From: Clostridia bacterium
GTDB taxonomy: Bacteria; Bacillota; Clostridia; UMGS1810
Direction: 5' to 3'
Assembly: GCA_017629325.1 (NCBI GenBank)
Contig: JAGBXL010000017.1
Coordinates: 1-6,925, forward strand
Length of the DNA: 6,925 nt
Both the position numbers and the translations under genes were made by a program. Shown in pieces: positions 6,846 to 6,925 of this stretch. The notes beneath the pieces are model-generated. The model searched no databases. It was given only the letters and a program-made list of their open reading frames with translations, and was not told the origin of the DNA. Positions within the stretch are counted from its first letter, which is position 1. Each line of letters begins with the position of its first letter.

Positions 6846-6925
6846 TATGTAGGGAGGAGACGGCTTCCCCTTGAGGGGAAGCTGTCAAAACCACCGGTTT
6901 TGACTGATGAGGTGGAAAGATTTTG
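6846..6925 (+). repeat. Palindromic repeat module B with two overlapping hairpins, running off the window end
   Basis: The module begins with the same TATGTAGGGA header (6846-6855). The first stem pairs 6859-6870 (GACGGCTTCCCC) with 6875-6886 (GGGGAAGCTGTC), loop TTGA, with one G-T pair. The second stem pairs 6884-6892 (GTCAAAACC) with 6896-6904 (GGTTTTGAC). The stems share GTC at 6884-6886. The CTTCCCCTTGAGGGGAAG core followed by TGATGAGGTGG resembles a repeat I recall as common in intergenic regions of gut Clostridia. That recollection is unverified here. The window ends before the element's edge can be seen. Confidence 0.6.

Overview
The window looks like a piece of a low-GC Firmicutes (Clostridia, probably an uncultured gut or rumen lineage) chromosome. 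The reasons are the AT-rich codon use with AGA arginines, the GGAGG-type ribosome binding sites, a lipoprotein solute-binding protein of the LplA/YtcQ type, and palindromic intergenic repeats of a style I associate with Oscillospirales-like genomes. The taxonomic guess is an inference, because no marker gene is present.

Layout: all recognisable genes are on the + strand. (1) Positions 1-555 hold the 3' end of a gene for a D-2-hydroxyacid dehydrogenase-like protein. The fold signature is readable, but the NAD-binding glycine motif and the three catalytic positions are all replaced, so it is probably a pseudo-enzyme or a decaying paralogue. (2) Positions 633-2267 encode a lipid-anchored extracellular solute-binding protein of a sugar/oligosaccharide ABC importer. 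(3) A perfect 15-bp hairpin (2275-2306) lies in the short gap before (4) positions 2341-6588, a secreted 1415-residue multidomain heparinase II/III-superfamily polysaccharide lyase. It has two tandem lectin-like beta-sandwiches, a degenerate copper-amine-oxidase-like module, the alpha/alpha-toroid plus beta-sandwich catalytic core, an Ig/cadherin-like domain and a C-terminal F5/8 type C (discoidin) domain. (5) Positions 6589-6925 are a gene-free tail made almost wholly of palindromic repeat elements: an array of small hairpins separated by AGCTAAAT linkers, then two different palindromic modules that both begin TATGTAGGGA.

Working model (inference): the lyase cuts an acidic polysaccharide outside the cell and the lipoprotein captures the products for import. 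Permease, ATPase and downstream sugar-acid enzymes are not in the window. The polysaccharide cannot be named from the sequence. The least ordinary items are the catalytically stripped dehydrogenase, the nested hairpin array after the lyase gene, and the reuse of one palindrome apex in two different intergenic gaps.
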